From positions 1-64,000 of the forward strand of contig NZ_QVAI01000020.1 of assembly GCF_003427025.1 (NCBI RefSeq): a stretch of DNA of 64,000 nt, given 5' to 3'. The translations under genes and the position numbers were made by a program. The notes under the pieces were generated by a model. The model did not search any database, was not told the DNA's origin, and saw nothing but the letters and a program-made list of their open reading frames with translations. Source of the stretch: Jiangella endophytica (GTDB taxonomy: Bacteria; Actinomycetota; Actinomycetes; Jiangellales; Jiangellaceae). Positions 13,556 through 22,661 of the stretch are shown here, piece after piece; within the stretch, counting starts at the first letter, position 1, and the number at the start of each line of letters is the position of its first letter.

Positions 13556-14287
13556 ATGGCGGGGACAACTCAGACGACTGACGCGGCCAACGAGCGCCAG
13601 CGTGCGCGCGAACAGCGCGGCATCCGCAGTAACCAACGCGTTCGCGCCGAGAACACGCGGCTGCCGTCGCCACCACGACAGCGGCGCCCGGCGCTGGCCG
13701 CGCTCGCGGTGCTGCTCATCGTCGGCGGGGCCGCGGTCGCCGCGCTGCTGGCCATGCGCGTCGACGAACGCACGCCGGTTCTCGTGGTGACCCAGCCGGT
13801 CGCCGCGGGGGAGCGGATTCCCGCCGAGGCCATCGGCACGACGCAGGTGGCGGCCGAGGACACCCGGCTCATCCCGGAGTCCCAGCTCGACGTCGTGACC
13901 AGCCGGTACGCCCGGGTCAGCCTGGCCGAGGGTCAGCTGCTCGACACCACCATGCTCAGCCAGGAGACGCCGCTGTCGTCGGGGCAGACCGCGGTCGGCG
14001 CGTTCCTCGCGCAGAGCTTCCTGCCGGCCGGCGGCCTGCAGGCCGGCGACATCGTCGACCTCGTCTCCATCGTCACCGGCGAGGGCGAGACGGTCGTGGA
14101 GGGCGCCCGGGTCGCGTCCGCCCGGGCGGCGGCCGGCGCCGACGAGACCGGCGGCGGCACCGGCTCGCTGGTCACCCTGCTGGTCGACCGCGGCGACGCC
14201 GCCACCGTCGGCGGTCTCGCGGCCACCAACCAGCTCGTCGTCACCCTGGTCGAGCGGGGCGTCCCGTTCGAGTCCGAGGAGGACTGA
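13556..14287 (+). CDS. SAF-domain protein, CpaB/RcpC-like
   Basis: A 243-aa protein with a basic N-terminus, one membrane segment (LAALAVLLIVGGAAVAALLAM, ~43-63) and a SAF domain (~75-140; VLVVTQPVAAGERIPAEAIG). A beta-rich C-terminal half resembles the RcpC/CpaB region. CpaB proteins sit at the cell surface and help assemble Tad pili. Being first in the Tad operon supports this role. ATG at 13556 is preceded by GGTAGAGG. Confidence 0.75.
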   Translation: MAGTTQTTDAANERQRAREQRGIRSNQRVRAENTRLPSPPRQRRPALAALAVLLIVGGAAVAALLAMRVDERTPVLVVTQPVAAGERIPAEAIGTTQVAAEDTRLIPESQLDVVTSRYARVSLAEGQLLDTTMLSQETPLSSGQTAVGAFLAQSFLPAGGLQAGDIVDLVSIVTGEGETVVEGARVASARAAAGADETGGGTGSLVTLLVDRGDAATVGGLAATNQLVVTLVERGVPFESEED

Positions 14288-14291
14288 GCCG

Positions 14292-15071
14292 GTGCTCATC
14301 GCGTTCGCGTCCGCCAAGGGCTCCCCGGGCGTGACCACCACGGTCAACGCCCTCGGGGCCATCTGGCCGTCCGACGTCGTGGTGGCCGACTTCGACCCCG
14401 CCGGCGGCGACCTCGCGCTGCGTCACCGCGACGCCGAGGGCGAGCCGCTGGACCCCGAGCGCGGCCTGCTGTCGCTGGCCGCCGCCGCGCGCCGGGGCGT
14501 CGCCGAGGCCAACATGGCCGAGCACCTGCAGACCGCCGACGGCGGCCTCGACCTGCTGGCCGGCGTCGTCCGGCCCGAGCAGCTCACCGGCATCGGCTCG
14601 GTGTGGCCGGCCATGGCCACCATGCTCAAGACGCTGCCGGTCGACGTGCTGGTCGACTGCGGCCGCATCGTCCCCGGCACGCCGCTGCTGCCGGTCATGA
14701 ATGCCGCCGACGCCGTCGTCTTCGTGGTCCGGCCGGGCATCGAGTACTACGCGCATCTGCGCGAGCGGCTGAGCTGGCTGGCCGAGCCGCTGCAGATCGG
14801 CAAGGCCGGCAGCATCCCGGTCGGCATCGCCCTGGTCACCGAGAGCCGCGACACCGCGAGCGCGCGCGACCTCGACCGGCTGCTGCAGCACGACGGCCAC
14901 CAGGTCACCGTGCTGGGCCGCGTCGCCGACGACCCCAAGGCCGCCGGCGCCCTGGCCGGCCGGTGGAGCCGCCGCATCGACCGCTCGCTGCTCGTTCGCT
15001 CGGCGCGCGAGCTCAGCGACTCCGTGCGGACCCTGGCCCAGGCGCATGCGCGTATCCCGAGCAGGAGCTGA
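14292..15071 (+). CDS. TadZ/CpaE-like ParA-fold protein with degenerate P-loop
   Basis: A 259-aa protein of the MinD/ParA fold, in the position of TadZ (CpaE), which places the Tad machine in the cell. Its P-loop reads SAKGSPGVTTT: the signature lysine before the threonines (GKT) is a valine, while the upstream deviant lysine remains. ATP hydrolysis may therefore be lost or altered; this variant is also known in other actinobacterial Tad loci. A later DCGRIVPGTPLL stretch (~120) holds the second conserved aspartate. GTG at 14292 starts four bases after the preceding stop. Confidence 0.75.
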   Translation: MLIAFASAKGSPGVTTTVNALGAIWPSDVVVADFDPAGGDLALRHRDAEGEPLDPERGLLSLAAAARRGVAEANMAEHLQTADGGLDLLAGVVRPEQLTGIGSVWPAMATMLKTLPVDVLVDCGRIVPGTPLLPVMNAADAVVFVVRPGIEYYAHLRERLSWLAEPLQIGKAGSIPVGIALVTESRDTASARDLDRLLQHDGHQVTVLGRVADDPKAAGALAGRWSRRIDRSLLVRSARELSDSVRTLAQAHARIPSRS

Positions 15072-15076
15072 CCACG

Positions 15077-16378
15077 GTGGACCAGAACCTCGTCCGCACC
15101 CTCCGCGAGGAGGTCGCCGACACCCTCGCGCGGCAGCGCCGCGACGACGCCGCCAACGGCATCCCGCCCATGACCGGCGAGGACGAGCGGCAGTTCGCCC
15201 GCGCCGTCATCGGCCGGGTCCTCGACGCCCACGCCCGGGCCGAGATCGGCGCCGGGCGCACGCCGCCGTCGGCGGAGGAAGAGGAGGAGATCTCCTCCGG
15301 CATCCACGCCGCTCTGTTCGGTGTGGGCCGGCTGCAGCCGCTGCTCGACGACCTCGACGTCGAGAACATCGACATCAACGGCTGCGACCAGGTCTTCATC
15401 CAGTACGCCGACGGCCGCGAGGTGACCGCCGCGCCGGTGGCCGAGAGCGACGACGAGCTGGTCGAGCTGGTGCAGATCCTGGGCGCCTACTCCGGCCTCA
15501 CCAGCCGCCCGTTCGACTCCGCGAACCCGCAGCTGGACCTCCGGCTGCCCGACGGCAGCCGGCTCTCGGCCGTCATGGGCGTGTGCGCCCGGCCGTCCAT
15601 CTCGATCCGGCGGGCCCGGCTGTCGCGGGTGCACCTCGACGACCTCGTCCGCTACGACACCGTCACCGAGGACCTGGCCGCGTTCCTGTCGGCCGCGGTG
15701 GCCGCGCGCAAGAACATCATGATCGCCGGGGCCACCAACGCCGGCAAGACCACCATGCTGCGGGCGCTGGCCAACGAGATCCCGGCGGGCGAGCGGCTCA
15801 TCACCGTCGAGCGGGCGCTCGAGCTGGGCCTCGGCGAGTTCGCCGACCTGCACCCCAACGTCGTCGCGTTCGAGGAGCGGCTGCCCAACTCCGAGGGCCA
15901 GGGCGCCATCACCATGGCCGAGCTGGTCCGCCGCAGCCTGCGCATGAACCCCAGCCGGGTCATCGTCGGCGAGGTGCTGGGCGACGAGATCGTCACCATG
16001 CTCAACGCGATGAGCCAGGGCAACGACGGCTCGCTGTCGACCATCCACGCCAACAGCTCCATCGAGGTGTTCAACCGCATCTCGACCTACGCCATCCAGT
16101 CGGTCGAGCGGCTGCCGGTCGACGCGACGATGATGCTGATCGCCGGCGCCATCGACTTCGTCGTGTTCGTCGAGAAGCGCAACGAGTTCGCCGAGGGCGG
16201 CCGGCTGCGCCGGTTCGTCTCCAGTATCCGCGAGATCAACGGCGTCGACGGCCGGGTGCTGTCCAGCGAGATCTTCGCCGCCGGCCCCGACGGCGTCGCC
16301 GTGCCGGCCGCGCCCATCGCCTGCATCGAGGACCTCATCGCGGTGGGCTACGACGCCAACGCGGGCGTGATCGCGTGA
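15077..16378 (+). CDS. tadA: TadA/CpaF secretion ATPase
   Basis: A 433-aa hexameric ATPase that powers Tad pilus assembly at the inner face of the membrane. The Walker A motif is AGATNAGKTTM (~215), the Walker B-like stretch is SRVIVGEVLGDE (~295), and the histidine-box stretch is DGSLSTIHANS (~318). The N-terminal ~110 residues are the usual helical CpaF leader. GTG at 15077 is preceded by GCAGGAG and is preferred over readings that extend back through the TadZ gene in another frame. It overlaps tadB by four bases. Confidence 0.93.
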   Translation: MDQNLVRTLREEVADTLARQRRDDAANGIPPMTGEDERQFARAVIGRVLDAHARAEIGAGRTPPSAEEEEEISSGIHAALFGVGRLQPLLDDLDVENIDINGCDQVFIQYADGREVTAAPVAESDDELVELVQILGAYSGLTSRPFDSANPQLDLRLPDGSRLSAVMGVCARPSISIRRARLSRVHLDDLVRYDTVTEDLAAFLSAAVAARKNIMIAGATNAGKTTMLRALANEIPAGERLITVERALELGLGEFADLHPNVVAFEERLPNSEGQGAITMAELVRRSLRMNPSRVIVGEVLGDEIVTMLNAMSQGNDGSLSTIHANSSIEVFNRISTYAIQSVERLPVDATMMLIAGAIDFVVFVEKRNEFAEGGRLRRFVSSIREINGVDGRVLSSEIFAAGPDGVAVPAAPIACIEDLIAVGYDANAGVIA

Positions 16379-17235
16379 GCCCCACCATCCTGCTCATCAC
16401 CCTCATCGGGGCCGTCGTCGGCGCCTCGGTCCTGCTGCTGATCGTCGCGATCCGCGGCAGCGAGCCGAAGCCGCCGTCGCCGGGCTCGTCCCGCTCGCTG
16501 CTCGAGCGGCTGGGGCGGCAGACGGTGTACGGCATCATCGCCGGCGTCGCGACGCTGGCGCTCACGCAGTGGCCGGTCGCCGCCATCGGCGCCGGCCTGC
16601 TGGTCGCGTTCTGGCCGGCGCTGTTCGGCGGCGCGAAGGAGGAGCGGACGTCCATCGCCCGGCTGGAGGGCCTGGCATCGTGGACGGAGTCGCTGCGCGA
16701 CACCATCGCCGGCGCCGTCGGCCTCGAGCAGGCCATCCCGGCCACGGTGTACGCCGCCGCGCCGTCCATCCAGCCGCAGCTGCGGCTGCTGGCCGACCGG
16801 CTGCGCATCCGCATGCCGATGCCCGAGGCGCTGGAGCGCTTCGCCGACGACCTCGACGACGCCAGCGCCGACCTCGTCGTGTCGGCGCTGATCCTCAACG
16901 CCCGGCTGCGCGGGCCCGGCCTGCGGCAGGTGCTCTCGTCGCTGGCCGACTCCGCCCGGGCCGAGCTCGACATGCGCCAGCGGGTCATGGCCGGCCGGGC
17001 CAGCACGCGCCGTTCGGTGCAGATCGTCGTCGGGGTCAGCCTGTTCTTCATGGTCGGCCTGTCGCTGGTCAATCGCGACTTCGTCGAGCCGTACAACTCC
17101 GCGACCGGCCAGATCGTGCTGGGCGTCGTCATCGCCATCTTCGCCATCGGCTTCTTCTGGATGCGCCGGCTGGCGAAGTTCGAGATGCCGGGCCGGTTCC
17201 TCGTCACCGCCGAGACGGCGGAGGTGCGATCGTGA
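16375..17235 (+). CDS. tadB: TadB, Tad pilus membrane platform protein
   Basis: A 286-aa protein of the type II secretion F family. It has an N-terminal membrane segment (~5-25), a second hydrophobic pair (~48-82), a cytoplasmic T2SSF domain (~95-225) and two C-terminal membrane segments (~222-265). Together with TadC it forms the platform that extrudes pilin subunits under TadA power. GTG at 16375 overlaps the tadA stop and its own stop overlaps the tadC start, which indicates coupled translation. Confidence 0.88.
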   Translation: MSPTILLITLIGAVVGASVLLLIVAIRGSEPKPPSPGSSRSLLERLGRQTVYGIIAGVATLALTQWPVAAIGAGLLVAFWPALFGGAKEERTSIARLEGLASWTESLRDTIAGAVGLEQAIPATVYAAAPSIQPQLRLLADRLRIRMPMPEALERFADDLDDASADLVVSALILNARLRGPGLRQVLSSLADSARAELDMRQRVMAGRASTRRSVQIVVGVSLFFMVGLSLVNRDFVEPYNSATGQIVLGVVIAIFAIGFFWMRRLAKFEMPGRFLVTAETAEVRS

Positions 17236-18152
17236 CGCTGATCCTCGTCGCGGGCGCCATCGCCGGCGCGGGTGCGCTGCTGCTCGGCTACGTGCTGTCG
17301 GTGCAGCGGGTCAACCCCGCGGCCGCGCTGGCCCGGCTCGACGCCGAGCGCAGCCGGGCCCGGCGCGACCGCCTCACCGCGGTCACCGTCACCGGCGGCA
17401 CCGGCGAGTCCGCCGCCATGCGCCGGTTCGGCGGCCAACTGCGCGGCACCCTCGAGAGCGTCGGCATCCGGCTGGGGTCGCTGCGTCGCGACCTCTCACT
17501 GCTCGGGCGGACCGTCGAGGGCCACCTGGCCACGTCGGTCCTGGCCGCACTGGTCGGCTTCCTGCTGCCGGTCGTGCTGGCCGCGATCATGTCGGCGGCC
17601 CACATCGGGCTGAGCATCCCGGCGGGAACTGCCATCGGGCTGGTGCTCGCGATCGTCTTCGGGGCGATCCCCACGCTGTCGGCGCGGTCCAGCGCGGCCG
17701 ACCGTCGCCGCGACTTCCGCCACGTCGTCGGTTCCTTCCTCGACCTCGTCGCGATGAACCTCGCCGGTGGCCGCGGCGTCCCCGAGGCGTTGCAGGCCGC
17801 GTCCTCGCTCAGCGACGGCTGGGCCATGATCCGCATCCGCGACACCCTGCTGACCGCCCGGCTGCACGGCGTCACGCCGTGGGCGGCCCTGGGCGAGCTG
17901 GGCGACGAGGTGGGCGTCGACGAGCTGCGCGACCTCGCCGCCGCGCTGGCGCTGGTGGCCGAGGACGGCGCCAAGGTGCGCGAGTCGCTGGCCGCCCGCG
18001 CCAGCTCGCTGCGCCGGCGCGAACTGGCCGAGATCGAAGGGAAGGCCGGGCAGCGCTCACAGTCCATGCTGGTCGCCCAGCTGGTGCTGTGCTGCGGCTT
18101 CCTGCTCTTCCTCGTCTACCCGGCGGTGATGGGGGTGCTGGAGCAGAGTTGA
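17232..18152 (+). CDS. tadC: TadC, Tad pilus membrane platform protein
   Basis: A 306-aa second T2SSF platform protein. It has an N-terminal membrane segment, a hydrophobic pair at ~100-150, a cytoplasmic domain with GSFLDLVAMNLAGGRGVPEAL (~165-190), and a C-terminal membrane anchor (LVLCCGFLLFLVYPAVMGVL). It partners with TadB. The next gene begins 53 bases on, after a fresh ribosome-binding site, so pilin expression may be set separately. Confidence 0.88.
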   Translation: MTLILVAGAIAGAGALLLGYVLSVQRVNPAAALARLDAERSRARRDRLTAVTVTGGTGESAAMRRFGGQLRGTLESVGIRLGSLRRDLSLLGRTVEGHLATSVLAALVGFLLPVVLAAIMSAAHIGLSIPAGTAIGLVLAIVFGAIPTLSARSSAADRRRDFRHVVGSFLDLVAMNLAGGRGVPEALQAASSLSDGWAMIRIRDTLLTARLHGVTPWAALGELGDEVGVDELRDLAAALALVAEDGAKVRESLAARASSLRRRELAEIEGKAGQRSQSMLVAQLVLCCGFLLFLVYPAVMGVLEQS

Positions 18153-18205
18153 CGAACCCCCGGAACCACGGCCCGAACCCACGACACGACCAGGAGACCA
18201 CCCCC

Positions 18206-18445
18206 ATGAAGCTGCTGAACACCTCGCCAAGCGCCCCGCTGGGCTGGCTGCTGCTGAGCCTGCGGGCGCGCACCGACCGCGCCCGCCGTGCGCCCGAGCG
18301 GGGCGCGTCGGCCATCGAGTTCGTCATCATCACGGCGATCCTCGTGGCGCTGGCCGCCGCGGTCGGCGTCGTCATCTACAACCTGGTCACCAGCGAGGCG
18401 GAGTCCATCGACATCCCGGACGCCCCCGGCGGCGGCGGGCTCTGA
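18206..18445 (+). CDS. Flp-like pilin precursor
   Basis: A 79-aa protein with a class III (type IV pilin-like) leader. A basic N-terminus ends in R32-G33, and the predicted mature protein begins ASAIEF with the hallmark glutamate at +5, then a hydrophobic stretch (VIITAILVALAAAVGVVIYNL). Cleavage after G33 by a prepilin peptidase is expected, but no peptidase gene is in this window. The strong CAGGAG site just upstream fits a highly made subunit. It is the best candidate for the main Tad pilus subunit. Confidence 0.72.
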   Translation: MKLLNTSPSAPLGWLLLSLRARTDRARRAPERGASAIEFVIITAILVALAAAVGVVIYNLVTSEAESIDIPDAPGGGGL

Positions 18446-18452
18446 CCCCAGC

Positions 18453-18872
18453 ATGAACGTCGTCCAGGCGCGGATCGCACGACTGCGATCGAGACCACAG
18501 CGGGGAGCGAGCTCGATCGAGCTCGCGCTCTACACCCCGATCATGTTCTTGATCATCTTCATCATCGTGCAGTTCACGCTGACCTGGCACGGCAACCAGA
18601 TCGCCGCGGCGGCGGCCCGTGAGGCGGCGCGTACGGCCCGGGTCGGCGGCGGCACTCCGGCGGCGCTGACGGCCGCCGAGGCCCGCGGCCGCGAGTACGC
18701 CGACGCCGTGGGGAACGGCCACCTGATCATCACCAGCATCGAGGCGATCCAGGTGGGCGACAACGTCCGCGTCACCGTCCGCGGCCGGTCGACGGAGATC
18801 ATCAACAACCTGGCTCCCGAGGTCACCCAGACCATCGAGGGCCCGATCGAGCAGTTCGTCCCGGACCTGTGA
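18453..18872 (+). CDS. TadE-like minor pilin
   Basis: A 139-aa pseudopilin. A class III leader ends at R17-G18, followed by ASSIE (glutamate at +5) and a hydrophobic stem (LALYTPIMFLIIFIIVQFTL). The exported domain includes QIAAAAAREAARTARVGG, typical of TadE. It probably primes or caps the Tad pilus. ATG lies seven bases after the pilin stop; its own stop region overlaps the next start. Confidence 0.82.
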   Translation: MNVVQARIARLRSRPQRGASSIELALYTPIMFLIIFIIVQFTLTWHGNQIAAAAAREAARTARVGGGTPAALTAAEARGREYADAVGNGHLIITSIEAIQVGDNVRVTVRGRSTEIINNLAPEVTQTIEGPIEQFVPDL

Positions 18873-19294
18873 TCACACGACTGCGGGCCGCGCGCGCGGC
18901 GAGGAGAGAGGAGGGATCCATGGCCATCGAGGTCGTGATCCTCGCCCCTGTCCTCATCGCGGTCATGATGCTGATCGTCGGGCTGGGCCGCTACGTCGAC
19001 CGCCGCGGCGACGTCGAGGCGATGGCCCGCGACGCCGTGCGGTCCGCGTCGCTGCAGCGCGACGTGTCGTCGGCGCGTCAGGCGGCTCAGGCCATCGTCG
19101 ACAGCACTCGGCCCGACGGCGTCACCTGCGCGCCGGTCCAGCTCGCCGGCACGTTCGCGCCGGGCGAGATGATCAGCGTCCGGGTCAGCTGCCAGGTCAG
19201 CTTCAGCGGGCTCGGGTTCGCCGGCTTCCCGGGCGGCACCACGCTCGAGGGCGAGAGCTTCGCGCCCATCGACGAGCTGCGGGGGACGCTGTGA
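18869..19294 (+). CDS. Second TadE-like minor pilin
   Basis: A 141-aa pseudopilin. The leader ends at E15-G16, then SMAIE with the +5 glutamate and a membrane stem (VVILAPVLIAVMMLIVGLG). The rest is exported and contains two cysteines (TCAPVQ and VSCQVS) that could form a disulfide. GTG at 18869 overlaps the previous stop and its stop overlaps the next GTG. It probably works with the previous protein as a minor pilin pair. Confidence 0.78.
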   Translation: MITRLRAARAARREEGSMAIEVVILAPVLIAVMMLIVGLGRYVDRRGDVEAMARDAVRSASLQRDVSSARQAAQAIVDSTRPDGVTCAPVQLAGTFAPGEMISVRVSCQVSFSGLGFAGFPGGTTLEGESFAPIDELRGTL

Positions 19295-19722
19295 GGCGGG
19301 CGGCGCGGTCGGAGCGGGGCGCCATCAGCGCGATGGTCGTCACGCTGGCCGTCATGTTGTTCATGCTGGCCGGGCTGGTCATCGACGGAGGGTTCGCCAT
19401 CAACGCGCGGCAGCGCATCTACGACGACGCCGAACAGGCGGCCCGCGCGGCCGCCAACCAGATCGACATCGACGCGCTGCGCGAGACGGGACAGGTGGTC
19501 CTGCTGGCGTCCGAGGCGCGGCAGGCGGCGGTCGACTACATGACCGCCCGCGGCTACGACGCCGGCCGGGTGAGCGTGCAGGTCAATGGCGACGAGGTGT
19601 TCGTGCGCGCCGAGGACACCGTCAACACGTCGCTGCTGCAGCTGATCTTCATCGAGGACTTCTCCATCGCGGGACAGGCCACGTCACGGCCGGCGGTCGG
19701 CATCACGGGGGAATTGCCATGA
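19291..19722 (+). CDS. TadG-related membrane protein
   Basis: A 143-aa protein with an N-terminal RGAISAM stretch and a membrane stem (VTLAVMLFMLAGLVIDGG), then the ARQRIYDDAEQAARAAAN region seen in TadG/RsaA-leader-type proteins. Unlike the three proteins before it, it has methionine instead of glutamate at the +5 position, so it may not be processed like a pilin. It is shorter than full TadG (no von Willebrand domain) but fits its position at the end of actinobacterial Tad operons. Confidence 0.7.
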   Translation: MRRAARSERGAISAMVVTLAVMLFMLAGLVIDGGFAINARQRIYDDAEQAARAAANQIDIDALRETGQVVLLASEARQAAVDYMTARGYDAGRVSVQVNGDEVFVRAEDTVNTSLLQLIFIEDFSIAGQATSRPAVGITGELP

Positions 19723-22661
19723 GTGAGAACAGGAGATCGGGCACGGGGCGCCGCGCCGCGCGGCCGCAGGGCCGCGCCGAGCGCACCTCCCGTCCGGTGT
19801 CGCCGATCGAGGCGTCGGTCACGGCGACGGCGTCGCTGCGCGAGACCGGGCCGCAGCGGTTCCAGCAGCGGGGCGTGCCCGAGGCCAAGCGCAGCATGCC
19901 GCAGGCTATGGCGGCCGGGTTCGCGCTCGCGCTGCTGGTCATCGGCGTGCCGGTGCTGCTGCTGATCCTGGGCGGTCCGCCGCCCATCCCGACGTCGCTG
20001 CCCACCCGCGACGACCTCACCGCCACCATCGGCGCCGAGCAGCTGGTCGGCGTGCTGCTGTGGGTGGTCTGGCTGGCCTGGCTGCAGTTCACCCTCTGCG
20101 TGCTGATCGAGCTGCGCAGCGCCGTCCGCGGCGTCGGGCTGCCCAGCCGGGTGCCGCTGTCCGGGCCGACCCAGCGGTTCGCCCGCGCGCTGGTCGCGTC
20201 GGTGCTGGTCGCCACCGCGGCGGTGGGTCAGGCCGCGGCCGCCGCGCCGGCCGCGGCGCCGGAGGCCCCGACGGCCGGAACCAGCATCTCGGCCGAGGCC
20301 TACGACGGTCAGGCCGAGGTCACCGTCCAGCAGGAGGCGCCGCCCGCCGCTCCCGCGGCGTCGGAGGAGGTCGAGTACCGGCTGGGCGACATGGTGCTGG
20401 ACCCCGAGGAGGGTGCCTCGCTGGTCGGCCAGAAGGTCTACATCGTGCAGCCGCCCGACGGCCGCTACCACGACAACCTCTGGGACATCGCCGAGCGCAC
20501 GCTCGGCGACGGCCGCCGCTACCAGGAGATCTTCGACCTCAACAGCGGCCGCACCCAGCCCGACGGTCACGAGCTGTCGCTGGCCCGGCTGATCTACCCG
20601 AACTGGCTGCTGATCGTGCCGGCCGACGCCGCCGGCGTCGACGTCGTCACGGCCGAGGCGCCGGTGCCTGAGACCCCGCCCGCGCCGCCGGCCACCCCGC
20701 CCGTCGCGCCCGAGGAGGGCGGCGGCCAGCAGGAGGGCATCGGCGAGACCGGGGCCGGCCTGTTCGCCGACTTCGTCGCCACCGGCGAGGCCGAGTCGGT
20801 CAACACCAACCCGCACGCCGGGCTCATCGACGCCGGTCTGCTGGCCGCCGGTCTGCTGGCCTCGCTCGAGCTCGTGCGCCGCCGGCGGCGCACGCCGGAG
20901 CCGGGCGACGACGAGCTCGAGGCCGAGGTGGCCCTACGGGTCGGGGCCGACCCCGACCGCGCCCGCTGGCTCGACTACGCGCTGCGCCAGCTGGCCGCGG
21001 CGTGCCAGGAGGCCGGCCGGCCGCTGCCCCCGGTGTACGCCGCGGTGGTCGACAACACGTCGATCGAGCTGCTGCTGGCGCCCGCGCGGGCCGACGGGCC
21101 CGAGCCGTGGTCGGTGCTCGACGAAGGCCGCCGCTGGATCCTGACCCGCTCCGACGTCGCCGTCGACCCCGAACTGCGCGGCCGCGTGCTGGCGCCGTAC
21201 CCCGGCCTGGTGTCGCTGGGCCGCAGCGGCGACCGCGACGTGCTGGTCGACCTCGAGGCGGCCGGCGGGCCCATCAGCATCGACGGCGACCCGGAGGCCA
21301 CCTTCGAGGTGGTCACGGCGCTCGCGGTCGAGCTGGCCACTAACCAGTGGTCCGATCACCTGCGGGTCACCGCCGACGGCCTGCCCGACGCGCTCAGCGT
21401 CTTCGACCCGGGCCGGCTGCGACTGGTCGACGGCATCGAGCCGCTGCTGCCGGAGCTGGCCGCCCGCCGCTCCGACCGTCTCGGCACCGACGTGCTGACC
21501 GGCCGGGTCCGCCCGGGCGGGGCCGGCAGCTGGATGCCGGAGTACCTCGTGCTCGGCACGCCGCCCACCGGCGAACTGGCCGACCAGCTGGTGGCGCTGA
21601 CCAACGCCGCCGGCCGGTCCCCGCTCGGCGTGGTCTGCGCCGGCGACGTGCCGGGCGCGCGCTGGCGCATCCACGTCGACGCCGCCGGCACCCTGGAGCT
21701 GCCGGCGCTGGGCCTGTCGGTCCGGGCGAACCAACTGTCGTGGCGCAGCATCGAGGCGCTCGTCGGGCTGGTCGACCCCGACCGCAGCAACGACCCCGAT
21801 CCCGCGGGCCCGACGTTCAACGAGGCCTGGCTGCCCGAGATCCGGCCCGAGGTGCCGCAGGTGCGCACGCTGGTCACCGAGGCCGAGCTGGCCACGGCTC
21901 CGGTCCGGGTCTACATCCTGGGCCCGGTGGTGGTGCAGGCCCGCACCGAGATCGAGGCCGAGCGCCGCGCGCTGGCCACCGAGATCGTCGTGCACCTGGC
22001 GCTGCACCGCGAGGGGGTGCACCCGACGGTGCTGGCGGCGGCCGTGTGGCCGCGCGGCGTCACCGCCGCGGTGCGCGAGTCCACCTTCGCCCGGGTGCGC
22101 GAGTGGCTGGGCGTCGACCGCGCCGGCTCGCCGTACCTGCTGATGACCGAGGACGGCCGGCTGAAGCTGAGCGAGGCCGTCGTCCTCGATTGGGACGTCG
22201 TGTGCGCGCTGCTCAGCCAGGCGCGGCAGGTGCGTCGTCCGTCCGAGGAGGCCGACCTGCTGCGCCGGGCGTTGCGGGTGGCCCGCGGCCCGGTGCTCAG
22301 TGAGCGGCCGCAAGGACGCTACGCCTGGATCGCCCGGGCGCGCGTCGAACGCGTGGCGTCGGACCTGCTGGTCGACGCCGCGCACCGGTTGTCCGTCATC
22401 ACCCGCGACGGCGGCGATCCGGGCACGGCGGGCGCCGCTGCTCGGGCCGGGCTGCGGGTCAGGCCGTCCGAGCAGCTGCTCTGGCGCGACCTGATCCTCG
22501 CCCAGCACGCCGTCGACGGACGTGGCGGAGTCATGGCGGTGGAGGGCGAGATGAGCGAGTCCCTCCTCGGCATCGGCGGCATCGAGCTCGCGCCGGAGAC
22601 GGCCGCGCTGCTCGAGGAGCTCGTGCCGGGCGGCGGAGGGAGACATCGCGATCTCGCTTAG
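19719..22661 (+). CDS. Membrane LysM-BTAD (SARP-like) protein
   Basis: A 980-aa multi-domain protein that overlaps the TadG-like gene by four bases and so belongs to the Tad operon. A basic N-terminus is followed by membrane segments at ~64-86, ~110-133 and ~150-168. A LysM-like domain (~225-300; DNLWDIAERTLGDGRRYQEIF) comes next, then a Pro/Ala linker, a fourth membrane segment (~367-385) followed by an RRRRR stop signal, and a long cytoplasmic part. The C-terminal ~250 residues look like the winged-helix plus BTAD region of SARP regulators (AAAVWPRGVTAAVRESTFARV, then a helical repeat). LysM domains usually bind peptidoglycan; BTAD proteins usually activate transcription. A wall-sensing role is inference only. 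Confidence 0.75.
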   Translation: MSENRRSGTGRRAARPQGRAERTSRPVSPIEASVTATASLRETGPQRFQQRGVPEAKRSMPQAMAAGFALALLVIGVPVLLLILGGPPPIPTSLPTRDDLTATIGAEQLVGVLLWVVWLAWLQFTLCVLIELRSAVRGVGLPSRVPLSGPTQRFARALVASVLVATAAVGQAAAAAPAAAPEAPTAGTSISAEAYDGQAEVTVQQEAPPAAPAASEEVEYRLGDMVLDPEEGASLVGQKVYIVQPPDGRYHDNLWDIAERTLGDGRRYQEIFDLNSGRTQPDGHELSLARLIYPNWLLIVPADAAGVDVVTAEAPVPETPPAPPATPPVAPEEGGGQQEGIGETGAGLFADFVATGEAESVNTNPHAGLIDAGLLAAGLLASLELVRRRRRTPEPGDDELEAEVALRVGADPDRARWLDYALRQLAAACQEAGRPLPPVYAAVVDNTSIELLLAPARADGPEPWSVLDEGRRWILTRSDVAVDPELRGRVLAPYPGLVSLGRSGDRDVLVDLEAAGGPISIDGDPEATFEVVTALAVELATNQWSDHLRVTADGLPDALSVFDPGRLRLVDGIEPLLPELAARRSDRLGTDVLTGRVRPGGAGSWMPEYLVLGTPPTGELADQLVALTNAAGRSPLGVVCAGDVPGARWRIHVDAAGTLELPALGLSVRANQLSWRSIEALVGLVDPDRSNDPDPAGPTFNEAWLPEIRPEVPQVRTLVTEAELATAPVRVYILGPVVVQARTEIEAERRALATEIVVHLALHREGVHPTVLAAAVWPRGVTAAVRESTFARVREWLGVDRAGSPYLLMTEDGRLKLSEAVVLDWDVVCALLSQARQVRRPSEEADLLRRALRVARGPVLSERPQGRYAWIARARVERVASDLLVDAAHRLSVITRDGGDPGTAGAAARAGLRVRPSEQLLWRDLILAQHAVDGRGGVMAVEGEMSESLLGIGGIELAPETAALLEELVPGGGGRHRDLA

